DNA of 64,000 nucleotides from Sphingomonadales bacterium (GTDB lineage: Bacteria; Pseudomonadota; Alphaproteobacteria; Sphingomonadales; Sphingomonadaceae). Positions 8,561 to 16,606 of this stretch are shown in pieces (positions within the stretch are counted from its first letter, which is position 1; every line of letters begins with the position of its first letter). Both the position numbers and the translations under genes were made by a program. The stretch lies in contig JAIXWO010000026.1 of the NCBI GenBank assembly GCA_027491235.1, forward strand, positions 248,001 to 312,000, written 5' to 3'. The notes below the pieces were generated by a model, which was not told the DNA's origin, made no database searches, and was given only the letters and a program-made list of their open reading frames with translations.

Positions 8561-10341
8561 CCGCCGAGCGTTTCCACCATCTCGGCAAGCATCAGCCAGC
8601 GTTCTTCAGCGGCGTCACGCTCTGCCCGCAGCTTTTCGATTTCTTTGGTCAGGTCCGCAAAACGCGCCGGGTTTTTCGCATAAAGATCAGGGTCAGACAG
8701 CTTGGTTTCGGCATCGGCAATGGCTGCGCCCAGTTCCTCAACTCGCGCGGGCAGCAAATCATAGTCGCGCTGGTCCTTGTAGCTGAGTTTGGTTTGCGCC
8801 TTTGGCCTTTCCAGCACTTCGGCGGCGGCGGGCTTGGGCTTGGCCGGTGCGGCCTTGGGCGCAGACCGCTGCTTTTCCCAGTCGGCATAACCGCCTGCGA
8901 CGATATCGACCTTGCCGGACCCGCTTAGTCCCAGCGTCAACGTCACGGTGCGATCCAGAAAGTCACGGTCATGGCTGACGATCAGGACGGTGCCGTCATA
9001 ATCGGAGATGACCTCTTGCAAGAGATCGAGCGTTTCCAGATCAAGGTCGTTAGTCGGTTCATCGAGCACGAGCAGATTGGAATGGCGCGCAAATTCCCGC
9101 GCCAGCAAGAGCCGGGCCTGTTCTCCGCCGGATAAGGTCGCGACACGCGCTTCCGACAATTCGGGGTCGAACAGAAATTCCTTCAGATAGCCTTTGATGT
9201 GCTTTTTCTCGCCGAGCACCGTCACCCAGTCTCCACCATCGGCCAACACGTCACGGACGCGCTTGTCCCCGCTCAGGAGCGCGCGTTGCTGATCGATGAC
9301 GATGCCGTTCAGGGATTTGGCAAGCTTGATGCTGCCGGTGTCGGGCGCGATTTCGCCTGTCAGCAATTTGAGTAGTGTCGTTTTTCCGGTGCCGTTGGAC
9401 CCGACAATGCCGATGCGATCACCGCGCTGGATGCGGAGAGTGAAGTCCTTGAAGAGTGTCCTGTCGCCATAAGTCTTTGAGACACCTTCTGCCGTGATGA
9501 CCGATTTGGAACGGACGTCGTCGCTTTCGATGGACATCTTTGCGATGCCGGTCGGGCCCATCATGGCCGCCCGCGTGGCGCGCATTTGGTTGAGCTTTTC
9601 AAGCCGCCCCTGGTTGCGCTTGCGGCGCGCGGTGACACCGCGCTCAAGCCAGTGGAGCTCAATCTTCAGCTTGGCGTCCATCTTATGGGCGGCGCGTTCT
9701 TCTTCGGCGAAGATTTTTTCCTGCCAAGCTTCGAACCCACCAAAGCCGACTTCGGCCCGGCGGACTTTGCCTCGGTCAATCCAAAGTGTTTCGCGGGTCA
9801 AGCGCGTGAGGAAGGTTCTGTCATGGCTGATGACGATGAAGGCGCCGGAAAAGCGGTTGAGCCAGTTTTCCAGCCATTCGATGGCACCGAGATCGAGATG
9901 GTTGGTCGGCTCATCCAGAAGCAGCACATCGGGGCTGAGAGAAAGCGCTCGGGCGATGGCGGCGCGGCGACGTTCTCCGCCCGATGCGGTGGCACAGGCG
10001 CGCGACAGGTCGATGCCCAATTGATCGGCAATGGCTTCGACTTCGTGAAGCTGCGGTGGGCTGTCGCCCGAAATCGCATAGTCGCGCAATGTTTCGCAGC
10101 CGGTGAGGTCGGGTTCCTGTTCCAGCAGCACGACATTGGTGCCGGGGACGATGGTGCGCCGCCCTTCGTCAGAATCGATCTTGTTGGCGAGGAGTTTGAA
10201 CAAGGTCGTCTTGCCCGCGCCATTGCGGCCAATCAGCGCCAGACGGTCGCGTTCGCCCACATAAACGTCCAGCTCGCGGAACAGCCAGCCGGAGCCTTGA
10301 ACCAATCCAAGGCCTTCATAACTCAAAACAGGTGCTGACAT
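8557..10341 (-). CDS. ABC-F family ATPase (Uup-like)
   Basis: A soluble protein of 594 residues with two ABC ATPase domains and no membrane segments, the layout of ABC-F proteins that act on ribosomes or nucleic acids. Walker A motifs are GRNGAGKTT near 40 and GSNGTGKTT near 320. Both halves carry the signature and Walker B regions (LLLDEPTNHLDL and LVLDEPTNDLDL). An arginine/lysine-rich linker (GVTARRKRNQGRLEKL) separates them, and the C-terminus has an Ala/Pro/Lys-rich hinge then a coiled coil, as in Uup. The start was placed at ATG 10341 (MSAPVLSYEGL), because the 20 extra residues of the longer frame look non-conserved. It is transcribed divergently from the PepSY gene. Other ABC-F subfamilies are possible. 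Confidence 0.92.
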   Translation of the reverse strand: MSAPVLSYEGLGLVQGSGWLFRELDVYVGERDRLALIGRNGAGKTTLFKLLANKIDSDEGRRTIVPGTNVVLLEQEPDLTGCETLRDYAISGDSPPQLHEVEAIADQLGIDLSRACATASGGERRRAAIARALSLSPDVLLLDEPTNHLDLGAIEWLENWLNRFSGAFIVISHDRTFLTRLTRETLWIDRGKVRRAEVGFGGFEAWQEKIFAEEERAAHKMDAKLKIELHWLERGVTARRKRNQGRLEKLNQMRATRAAMMGPTGIAKMSIESDDVRSKSVITAEGVSKTYGDRTLFKDFTLRIQRGDRIGIVGSNGTGKTTLLKLLTGEIAPDTGSIKLAKSLNGIVIDQQRALLSGDKRVRDVLADGGDWVTVLGEKKHIKGYLKEFLFDPELSEARVATLSGGEQARLLLAREFARHSNLLVLDEPTNDLDLETLDLLQEVISDYDGTVLIVSHDRDFLDRTVTLTLGLSGSGKVDIVAGGYADWEKQRSAPKAAPAKPKPAAAEVLERPKAQTKLSYKDQRDYDLLPARVEELGAAIADAETKLSDPDLYAKNPARFADLTKEIEKLRAERDAAEERWLMLAEMVETLGG

Positions 10342-10440
10342 TGCGGGGAACCGGACTAAGGATTGGCGGGACAAATCGGAGAAGGAAACTGCACAGGTCA
10401 TTCATGGCCTATTCAATCCAGCCTGCTATGCGCTCAAATC

Positions 10441-10764
10441 GTGTTTAAGTTCAACGTCCCTTCAAGAGTATTTGCGGCCGCCGTGGTCGCGGCCGTGCTT
10501 GGCGCGGGCGCTAACGCGCAGCAAAGCCGCAGGGATGAGCAGGATGCAGCCCTCAACGCGACGCGCCGGGGATCGGTTCATTCGCTTCGCCAAATCGAAG
10601 GTGCCGTCGTCCCAGCCATGAAACGGCGTGGCGCAAACTATATCGGCGCTGAATTTGATTCGGACGATATGCGGTATCGTCTGAAATTCGTCCGCGGTTC
10701 ATCGGTTATCTGGATTGACGTCGATGGACGCTCGGGCGCGATTATTGCCCAAGCCGGCAATTGA
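10441..10764 (+). CDS. Small exported PepSY-domain-like protein
   Basis: With the GTG start at 10441 this gives a 107-residue protein with a signal peptide (FKFNVPSRVFAAAVVAAVLG, cleavage near ANA-QQ). The mature part has the PepSY-like pattern LRQIEGAVVPAMKRRGANYIG then YRLKFVRGSSVIWIDVDGRSG. PepSY proteins are periplasmic modulators often encoded with two-component systems. The gene sits 37 bases before an OmpR-type regulator and its kinase, so it may feed envelope information to that pair; this is inference. An upstream ATG at 10363 in frame would add 26 residues without signal peptide character. The start is the least certain point. Confidence 0.78.
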   Translation: MFKFNVPSRVFAAAVVAAVLGAGANAQQSRRDEQDAALNATRRGSVHSLRQIEGAVVPAMKRRGANYIGAEFDSDDMRYRLKFVRGSSVIWIDVDGRSGAIIAQAGN

Positions 10765-10801
10765 GCCTATCTGGATCAAATTCAAGCACGAAGGGGCTGG
10801 C

Positions 10802-11467
10802 ATGCGCATTTTGATCGTCGAAGACGAACCGACACTGGGTAAGCAGCTCAAATCGACACTTGAGCATAATGGCTATGCGGTTGACCTCGCGACGGATGGC
10901 GAAGAAGGCCACTTCCTCGGCTCAACGGAAAGCTATGACGCTGTCATTCTCGATCTTGGCCTGCCCGAAGTCGATGGCCTCACTGTGCTGGATCGTTGGC
11001 GCAAAGAAGGCAAGGTGACACCTGTCCTCGTCCTCACCGCGCGCGACAGCTGGTCCGACAAGGTGGCAGGGCTGGATGCCGGTGCCGATGATTATCTTGC
11101 CAAGCCCTTCCAGACACAGGAATTGATCGCACGTCTCCGGGCGCTCATCCGTCGTGCATCAGGCAATGCTTCGTCTGAGTTGATTGCAGGCGATGTCCGT
11201 CTTGACACAAGGTCGGGTCGCGTCACGCTCGCCGGTGAACCGGTTAAGATGACGGCGCAGGAGTATAAACTGCTCAGCTATCTCATTCATCACAAGGGCA
11301 AAGTCGTAAGCCGCACAGAGCTGATCGAGCATATCTACGATCAAGATTTTGACCGTGATTCCAATACGATCGAAGTGTTTGTGACCCGCATTCGTAAGAA
11401 GCTGGGCCAAGAGGTGATCACCACGATCCGTGGCCTCGGTTACAGCTTGGAAGAACCGGCCGCCTAA
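10802..11467 (+). CDS. OmpR/PhoP-family response regulator
   Basis: A 221-residue winged-helix response regulator. The receiver domain has the acidic pair in VEDEPTLG near residue 8, the phospho-acceptor Asp in VILDLGLPEVDG near 51, and the conserved Lys in DDYLAKPF near 101. The C-terminal Trans_Reg_C domain shows MTAQEYKLLSYLIHHKGKVV and the wing IRGLGYSLE. The ATG at 10802 follows a GAAGGGG-like ribosome-binding region; the longer frame from 10715 overlaps the PepSY gene. It is one base from the kinase gene, forming a PepSY-regulator-kinase operon. Closest in style to PhoP/QseB-like systems; the signal and targets cannot be read from sequence. Confidence 0.93.
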   Translation: MRILIVEDEPTLGKQLKSTLEHNGYAVDLATDGEEGHFLGSTESYDAVILDLGLPEVDGLTVLDRWRKEGKVTPVLVLTARDSWSDKVAGLDAGADDYLAKPFQTQELIARLRALIRRASGNASSELIAGDVRLDTRSGRVTLAGEPVKMTAQEYKLLSYLIHHKGKVVSRTELIEHIYDQDFDRDSNTIEVFVTRIRKKLGQEVITTIRGLGYSLEEPAA

Positions 11468-11468
11468 T

Positions 11469-12827
11469 ATGAGTGAAGTGGCGGCGCGCCGGTCGAGCGG
11501 TTCGCTCAGCCGCCGGATGATCCTGATCGCGGCGGGCTGGATTTCGGTCTTGCTCTTCGGCGGCGGTCTGGCGCTCGACCGCGTGCTCACCAATGCGGTC
11601 ACGAGCAACTTCGATTCCGGTTTGGAATATGTGCTGACGCAGATGATCGCGTCGGCTGAAATTGGCCCTGATGGCGAAGTGCGGCTGAACCGTCCGATGG
11701 GCGATCAGCGCTTTCTGGAGCCCTATTCCGGCCTCTACTGGCAAATCAGCGGCGATAATTTTGAGCCCTTCCGGTCGCGCTCGCTTTGGGATCAGGCCCT
11801 GAAGTCGAACCCGGCGCACAAGGATGACGGCGCCCATTTTTACAACAGCGATGAGTTTAAGGACGGGGAGCTGCGCATTGTGGAGCGGGACATTTTCCTT
11901 CCCACGTCCAAGACGCGATGGCGCTTTCAGGTAGCGCAGGCGCGCGCCTCTCTTGATGATCAGATCGAAACGCTCCGCACCACTTTGGTAAAAAGCTTTC
12001 TGCTGCTCGCCGTTGGGTTGATCGGTATGGCCGCCCTCCAGACACTCTATGGTCTTTGGCCCCTTCGTAAGCTGCAGATTGCGATCGCCGACATGCGCGC
12101 CGGCCGGTCACGCCGGGTGATGCCAGAGGCCTTGCCGCATGAGGTCGCGCCGCTGGTCGATGAACTCAATGGCCTGCTGGAGCATAATGAGCGACAGGCC
12201 GAGGAGGCGCGGGAGCATGCCGGAAACCTCGCCCACGCGTTGAAGACACCGCTGACGGTCATCATGAATGCAGCGACCGCGCAGGCGCCAGACCTTGGCG
12301 AAACCGTCATCCGCGAAGCGTCGACCATGCGACGGCAGGTGGACCACCACCTGGCCCGCGCGCGCGCCGTCGGCAGAAGGGGCCATGCGCATAGTCGCGC
12401 CGATATCTGGCCTTCGCTTGAATCGGTCGAGCGTGCCGTCTCCCGCCTTTATCCGCATGTCCGGTTGGACATTGCAGGCGATAAGACACTCGCCGCCCAT
12501 GTGGAGCGGCAGGACCTCGACGAAATTCTGGGCAATTTGATCGAGAACGCCGCCAAATATGGGGGCGGCAGTGTGTTTGTGACCGTCCAGAACGCAGACC
12601 CGTTTGTGGAACTGCTTATCGAGGATGATGGGGCGGGCATCAGCGAAGAAGACCGTGATCGCCTGTTTAGCCGTGGCGTGCGTCTTGACAGTTCAAAGCC
12701 CGGAACAGGCTTGGGCCTAGCCATCGTCCGCGACGTCGCGGAAATTTATGGCGGTACGATCTCGCTTGAAGAGAGCGAAGACATGGGCGGCTTGCTTGCG
12801 AGATTGAAGCTCCCCCTCGCGCCGTAA
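11469..12827 (+). CDS. Membrane sensor histidine kinase partner of the OmpR-type regulator
   Basis: A 452-residue inner-membrane kinase. A first membrane segment lies at about residues 18-40 (MILIAAGWISVLLFGGGLAL), a periplasmic sensor of about 120 residues follows, and a second segment is near 178-200. HAMP-like sequence follows (LWPLRKLQIAIADMRAG), then the H-box NLAHALKTPLTVIMNAA, whose His is the presumed phospho-acceptor, and an ATPase domain with N-box LIENAAKYG, G1 DDGAGI and G2 GTGLGLAIV. The arrangement resembles PhoQ-like kinases. The start at 11469 lies one base past the regulator stop. Loss of the acidic PhoQ Mg patch cannot be judged here. Confidence 0.93.
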   Translation: MSEVAARRSSGSLSRRMILIAAGWISVLLFGGGLALDRVLTNAVTSNFDSGLEYVLTQMIASAEIGPDGEVRLNRPMGDQRFLEPYSGLYWQISGDNFEPFRSRSLWDQALKSNPAHKDDGAHFYNSDEFKDGELRIVERDIFLPTSKTRWRFQVAQARASLDDQIETLRTTLVKSFLLLAVGLIGMAALQTLYGLWPLRKLQIAIADMRAGRSRRVMPEALPHEVAPLVDELNGLLEHNERQAEEAREHAGNLAHALKTPLTVIMNAATAQAPDLGETVIREASTMRRQVDHHLARARAVGRRGHAHSRADIWPSLESVERAVSRLYPHVRLDIAGDKTLAAHVERQDLDEILGNLIENAAKYGGGSVFVTVQNADPFVELLIEDDGAGISEEDRDRLFSRGVRLDSSKPGTGLGLAIVRDVAEIYGGTISLEESEDMGGLLARLKLPLAP

Positions 12828-12966
12828 CATGGGACGTTCCCCTTACCGCCGAAACGGTGCTGTCTGGCTCAAAACACTCTTCACGAGTGATACATAGTGT
12901 TTAGTGTCGTTTGCATAAGAACATGGCGTTCAGTCTCAGGCGCCAATGGTGGGGATAGAAAGAGAC

Positions 12967-13137
12967 ATGAAAAAGTTGTTGGCGCGCGCCTTCAATTGTA
13001 CGCGCGGTGTTCATGACCGGGATCGGTCAAAAGCTTATCAGGATGACAAGGGCTGGGTGTCGGTCTGCGTTAACTGTGGGGCCCCCGTGCGGCGGGCGAT
13101 GAGCCGCAAATGGGAGGAATACGAACCTCAGCTTTGA
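12967..13137 (+). CDS. Small zinc-ribbon-like protein, unknown function
   Basis: A 56-residue basic, soluble protein with four potential metal ligands: Cys11, His16, Cys34 and Cys37 (spacing C-x4-H-x17-C-x2-C, the last pair in VCVNCG). No named family is recognised. A GGGGA stretch about 10 bases before ATG 12967 supports this start; an in-frame ATG at 12946 would add seven residues. It ends ten bases inside the convergent Lrp-type gene. The stop overlap with that gene and the ordered Cys pattern suggest a real gene rather than chance. Confidence 0.6.
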   Translation: MKKLLARAFNCTRGVHDRDRSKAYQDDKGWVSVCVNCGAPVRRAMSRKWEEYEPQL

Positions 13138-13598
13138 CGTGGCAAAGCGTTTGGTCCGCCATCAATCACGCTGCGGATGCTGAAATGCGTGACCAGCCGG
13201 TGGACGCCCGGGAGCGCCGCTAGCACCTCCCTATGGACGCGTTCAAAGCTGTCGGTCTCCGGGATTTCGGCCTTGAGCAGATAATCATATTCGCCGCTCA
13301 TCAGGTGGGCTTCGGCCACGAGTGGCTCGCGGGTGATGGCCGCTTCAAATCGCTCCATCGTCTCCCGCCTTTGGTCAACCAAGGTGACAGCGACATAGAC
13401 GGTGGCAGGGTTGCCCCGCGCTGCGCGTGAAAGACGCGCTCCATATCCCGCAATCAGGCCGGTTTCTTCCAGCTGCCGGACGCGACGGTGCGTGGCGGAA
13501 GGGGATAGGCCCACCCGCTCGCCCAATCGTTCACTCGTCTGGGCCGAATCTGAAGCCAGCTCTGCAAGAATTTTTCGGTCAATCGCATCAGTCTGCAC
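13128..13598 (-). CDS. Lrp/AsnC-family transcriptional regulator
   Basis: A 156-residue regulator with an N-terminal helix-turn-helix (LAELASDSAQTSERLGERVG, then SPSATHRRVRQLEETGLI) and a C-terminal RAM/AsnC ligand-binding domain (HLMSGEYDYLLKAEIP). Such proteins bind amino acids and control nearby catabolic genes. It faces ald across 129 bases, the arrangement seen for AldR-type activators of alanine dehydrogenase, so L-alanine response is a reasonable inference. The start is GTG at 13598; nearby ATGs upstream are not in frame. The gene overlaps the small zinc-ribbon-like gene at its 3' end. Confidence 0.92.
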   Translation of the reverse strand: MQTDAIDRKILAELASDSAQTSERLGERVGLSPSATHRRVRQLEETGLIAGYGARLSRAARGNPATVYVAVTLVDQRRETMERFEAAITREPLVAEAHLMSGEYDYLLKAEIPETDSFERVHREVLAALPGVHRLVTHFSIRSVIDGGPNALPRQS

Positions 13599-13727
13599 AG
13601 TTGTTGTTCCATATTTAACATACTTGGTATAAACTTGTGATCATGATGCGCATGTTGCAAGAAATTGCAAACAATTCCTGCGCTTTATCGTTTATGTTGC
13701 GCTTAACCAAGCGAGCAGGAGCGCGTC

Positions 13728-14825
13728 ATGAAAATCGGTGTCCCCAAAGAGATCAAAGTCCACGAATATCGCGTGGGGCTGACGCCGCCCTCGGTCGCTG
13801 AACTGGTGGCCGCCGGACATGAAGTGTTCGTCGAAACGGGCGCCGGGCTCGGCATTGATTTTGATGACAGCGCCTACACCGCCGTCGGTGCGAAGACGCT
13901 CGGCACCGCGGCTGAGGTGTTTGCGGCGGCGGACATGATTGTGAAGGTCAAGGAGCCGCAGCCGCAGGAAATCGCGCTGCTGGAGCCGCGGCATACGCTG
14001 TTCACCTATCTGCACCTTGCCGCAGATAAGCCGCAGGCACTGGGCCTTATGGCATCCGGTGCCACATGCATCGCCTATGAAACCGTGACCTCACACAATC
14101 GCTCTCTCCCGCTCCTGAAGCCAATGTCGGAAGTCGCTGGCCGTATGTCGGTGCAGGTCGGCGCGCATTACCTGGAAAAAGAACAGGGCGGTCGCGGCAT
14201 TTTGCTGGGCGGTGTTCCGGGCGTGGCCCCGGCGCGGGTGGCCATCCTTGGTGGCGGCGTGTCCGGGCTCAACGCGGCACAAATGGCCGTCGGCTTGCGT
14301 GCCGATGTGACGATCTACGACATCAGCAATGACCGTCTGGCCGAACTCGACACGCATTTCGGCAACTCGATCAAGACCGCTTATGCGTCCAAGTCTGCAA
14401 TTGCCGCCGCTGTGGCGAACGCTCACCTGGTGATTGGTGCCGTCCTTGTGCCGGGGGCTGCCGCGCCAAAGCTGGTGACGCGCGAGATGCTCAAGACCAT
14501 GAAGCGGGGCGCTGTGCTGGTAGACATTGCGATCGACCAAGGCGGCTGTTTTGAGACAAGCCGCCCAACCACGCATGCCGACCCTGTCTATGTGGAAGAA
14601 GGCATTATCCATTATTGCGTGGCCAACATGCCAGGCGCCGTTGCCCGAACTTCTGCCTTTGCGCTCAACAATGCCACACTGCCGTTCGCGCTGAAGCTGG
14701 CCAACCTAGGCGCCGAAGCCGCGATGGCGGCGGACCCGCATCTGGCCGCTGGCCTGAATGTGTCGGGCGGCAAGATCCGGCATCAGGCCGTGGCTGAGGC
14801 GCTTGATTTGCCGTTCGAGGGGTAG
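13728..14825 (+). CDS. ald: Alanine dehydrogenase
   Basis: A 365-residue NAD-dependent enzyme that interconverts L-alanine and pyruvate plus ammonia. The N-terminal signature MKIGVPKEIKVHEYRVGLTP, the substrate-binding region VKVKEPQPQE near 75, HLAADKPQA near 95, and the NAD-binding VAILGGGVSGLNAAQMA near 172 all match Ald. Late conserved blocks (DIAIDQGGCFETS, then ANMPGAVARTSAFALNNATL) carry the usual catalytic and hinge residues. Length is close to the family norm. A divergent Lrp-type gene probably controls it. It is followed by about 395 bases without a gene that contain a sphingomonad-type dyad repeat. Confidence 0.97.
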   Translation: MKIGVPKEIKVHEYRVGLTPPSVAELVAAGHEVFVETGAGLGIDFDDSAYTAVGAKTLGTAAEVFAAADMIVKVKEPQPQEIALLEPRHTLFTYLHLAADKPQALGLMASGATCIAYETVTSHNRSLPLLKPMSEVAGRMSVQVGAHYLEKEQGGRGILLGGVPGVAPARVAILGGGVSGLNAAQMAVGLRADVTIYDISNDRLAELDTHFGNSIKTAYASKSAIAAAVANAHLVIGAVLVPGAAAPKLVTREMLKTMKRGAVLVDIAIDQGGCFETSRPTTHADPVYVEEGIIHYCVANMPGAVARTSAFALNNATLPFALKLANLGAEAAMAADPHLAAGLNVSGGKIRHQAVAEALDLPFEG

Positions 14826-15220
14826 TTTGGTTTTCGCGCAGAGGCGCGGAGAACGCAGAGGTAAAGTTTGACATTTTCTCCCTCGTCATCCTGAACTTGT
14901 TTCAGGATAACAGCGTGGGGCCGCAGATACGTTAGCCGACCAGCAACGCGACCCGGTTATCCTGAAACAAGTTCAGGATGACGAATAAGGGGGCGGGGCA
15001 GCGCTTGCCCCGCGCGCACCCTGATTGCAGCTCAGACCTTCCGCGTCCTTTGCATCTCTACACGAACCAAATCTTGCTCCCCGGCCATAGTCGGCTTAGT
15101 CTCGGCCTATGAGGGAACGGATCGATCGTTATCTTGCGAGAATCGGCTTTTCGCCGTGATGGCCTGCGCCTGAGCGCTGCACATCACTTTTCGATCCCAT
15201 TCATCAGCAGGATAAACTCC
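14826..15220. other. Intergenic region with repeats, no gene
   Basis: No credible gene is seen in these 395 bases. They begin with a GCAGAGGCGCGGAGAACG-type stretch, a composition often met in sphingomonad spacers, then a perfect 29-base inverted repeat (listed separately). The last part is GC-rich and leads into the aminotransferase gene. Weak upstream frames that extend the aminotransferase by 29 residues look non-coding. Confidence 0.6.
14883..14984. repeat. Perfect 29-base inverted repeat, REP-like dyad
   Basis: The left arm is 14883-14911 and the right arm 14956-14984, exact reverse complements separated by 44 bases. Each arm also contains a smaller dyad of CCTGAA with TTCAGG. The core CCTGAACTTGTTTCAGG is a sequence I associate with dispersed intergenic repeats in sphingomonads; copy number cannot be tested here. 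It lies after ald and before the aminotransferase and may fold in RNA as a terminator, although no T-run follows. Confidence 0.85.
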
Positions 15221-16594
15221 ATGCCCCGCAATTACGATATCGCCGAACTCAAGCGCCTGGATGTCGCTCACCATCTGCCCGCCCAGCAAGATTATAAGCT
15301 CATCGAAGATATGGGTGGCAGCCGCATCGTCACCCATGCCGAAGGGTGTTACATTTATGATGGCGACGGCAACCGCATCCTCGACGGGATGGCGGGCCTG
15401 TGGTGCGTCAACATCGGCTATGGCCGCGATGAGCTGGCCGATGTCGCGGCAGACCAGATGCGCGAACTGCCATTCTATAACACGTTCTTCAAAACGGCGA
15501 CGCCGCCCACGGTGATGCTGGCCGCCAAGATTGCGTCACTCACAGGCGGGCGCCTGCCGCACGTGTTCTTCAACGCCTCGGGCTCCGAAGCGAATGACAC
15601 CGTCTTCCGCATGGTCCGTCATTATTGGCAAGTGAAGGGTGAACCCAAGCGTAAGGTCTTCATCTCACGCTGGAATGCCTATCACGGGTCGACGGTTGCT
15701 GGTGTCAGCCTTGGGGGCATGAAGGCCATGCATGAACAGGGCGATCTGCCCGTCCCCGGCGTGGAACATGTCCGCCAGCCTTATTGGTACAATGAAGGGC
15801 GCGACATGACGCCCGAAGCCTTTGGCCTCGCCTGTGCCAAGGCCATTGAGGATAAAATCCTTGAAGTCGGCCCGGAAAATGTCGCAGCCTTCATCGGTGA
15901 ACCCGCCCAAGGTGCCGGCGGGGTAATCATTCCGCCCGCCAATTACTGGCCCGAGGTGGAGCGCATTGTGCGCAAATATGGCATCCTGCTCGTCTGCGAT
16001 GAGGTCATTTGTGGCTTTGGCCGCACCGGCAACATGTGGGGCCATGAAACCATGGGTGTAAAGCCCGACATGATCGCGATGGCGAAGGGTCTATCCTCCG
16101 GATATCAGCCGATTTCCGCGGTTGCCGTGTCGAAGGAGATTGTCGACGTGCTGAAAACCGGCGGCGATTTCGTCCATGGCTTCACCTATTCGGGGCATCC
16201 TGTCGCGGCGGCGGTTGCGCTTCGCAATATCGAAATCATGGAGCGGGAACATCTTGTCGAGCGGACCCGTGATGACACTGGTCCTTATCTTGCGAAGATG
16301 TTGGTCACGCTGAACGATCACCCCTTGGTCGGGGAAACCCGTTCGGTCGGTCTGCTGGGGGCGATCGAGATTGTGGCGGACAAGGCCACAGGCGCACGTT
16401 TCGGCGGAGCTGAAGGCACGGCCGGCCCCATGGTGCGCGATCTGTGCATCGAAAATGGTCTGATGGTGCGCGGCATCCGCGACACCATTGTCATGTGCCC
16501 GCCGCTCATCATCTCCCATGCGCAGATTGACGAGATGATTGGGATCATCCGCAAGGCGCTCGATCTGGCCTTGCCCCGGTTGACGGCAATTTAA
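15221..16594 (+). CDS. Class III pyridoxal-phosphate aminotransferase (SpuC-like omega-amine:pyruvate type)
   Basis: A 457-residue PLP enzyme of aminotransferase class III. FNASGSEANDTVFRMVRHYW near residue 115 is the PLP-phosphate region, LLVCDEVICGFGRTGNMWG near 255 contains the cofactor Asp, and the Schiff-base Lys lies in MAMAKGLSSGYQP near 285. The pattern resembles putrescine/polyamine and omega-amino acid:pyruvate transaminases, which pass an amine to pyruvate and make alanine. Location next to Lrp/ald, which handle alanine, fits that use. The start at ATG 15221 (MPRNYDIAELKRLD) replaces a longer frame whose first 29 residues look unnatural. The substrate is not provable from sequence. 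Confidence 0.88.
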   Translation: MPRNYDIAELKRLDVAHHLPAQQDYKLIEDMGGSRIVTHAEGCYIYDGDGNRILDGMAGLWCVNIGYGRDELADVAADQMRELPFYNTFFKTATPPTVMLAAKIASLTGGRLPHVFFNASGSEANDTVFRMVRHYWQVKGEPKRKVFISRWNAYHGSTVAGVSLGGMKAMHEQGDLPVPGVEHVRQPYWYNEGRDMTPEAFGLACAKAIEDKILEVGPENVAAFIGEPAQGAGGVIIPPANYWPEVERIVRKYGILLVCDEVICGFGRTGNMWGHETMGVKPDMIAMAKGLSSGYQPISAVAVSKEIVDVLKTGGDFVHGFTYSGHPVAAAVALRNIEIMEREHLVERTRDDTGPYLAKMLVTLNDHPLVGETRSVGLLGAIEIVADKATGARFGGAEGTAGPMVRDLCIENGLMVRGIRDTIVMCPPLIISHAQIDEMIGIIRKALDLALPRLTAI

Positions 16595-16606
16595 CCCAAC
16601 GAGAAT

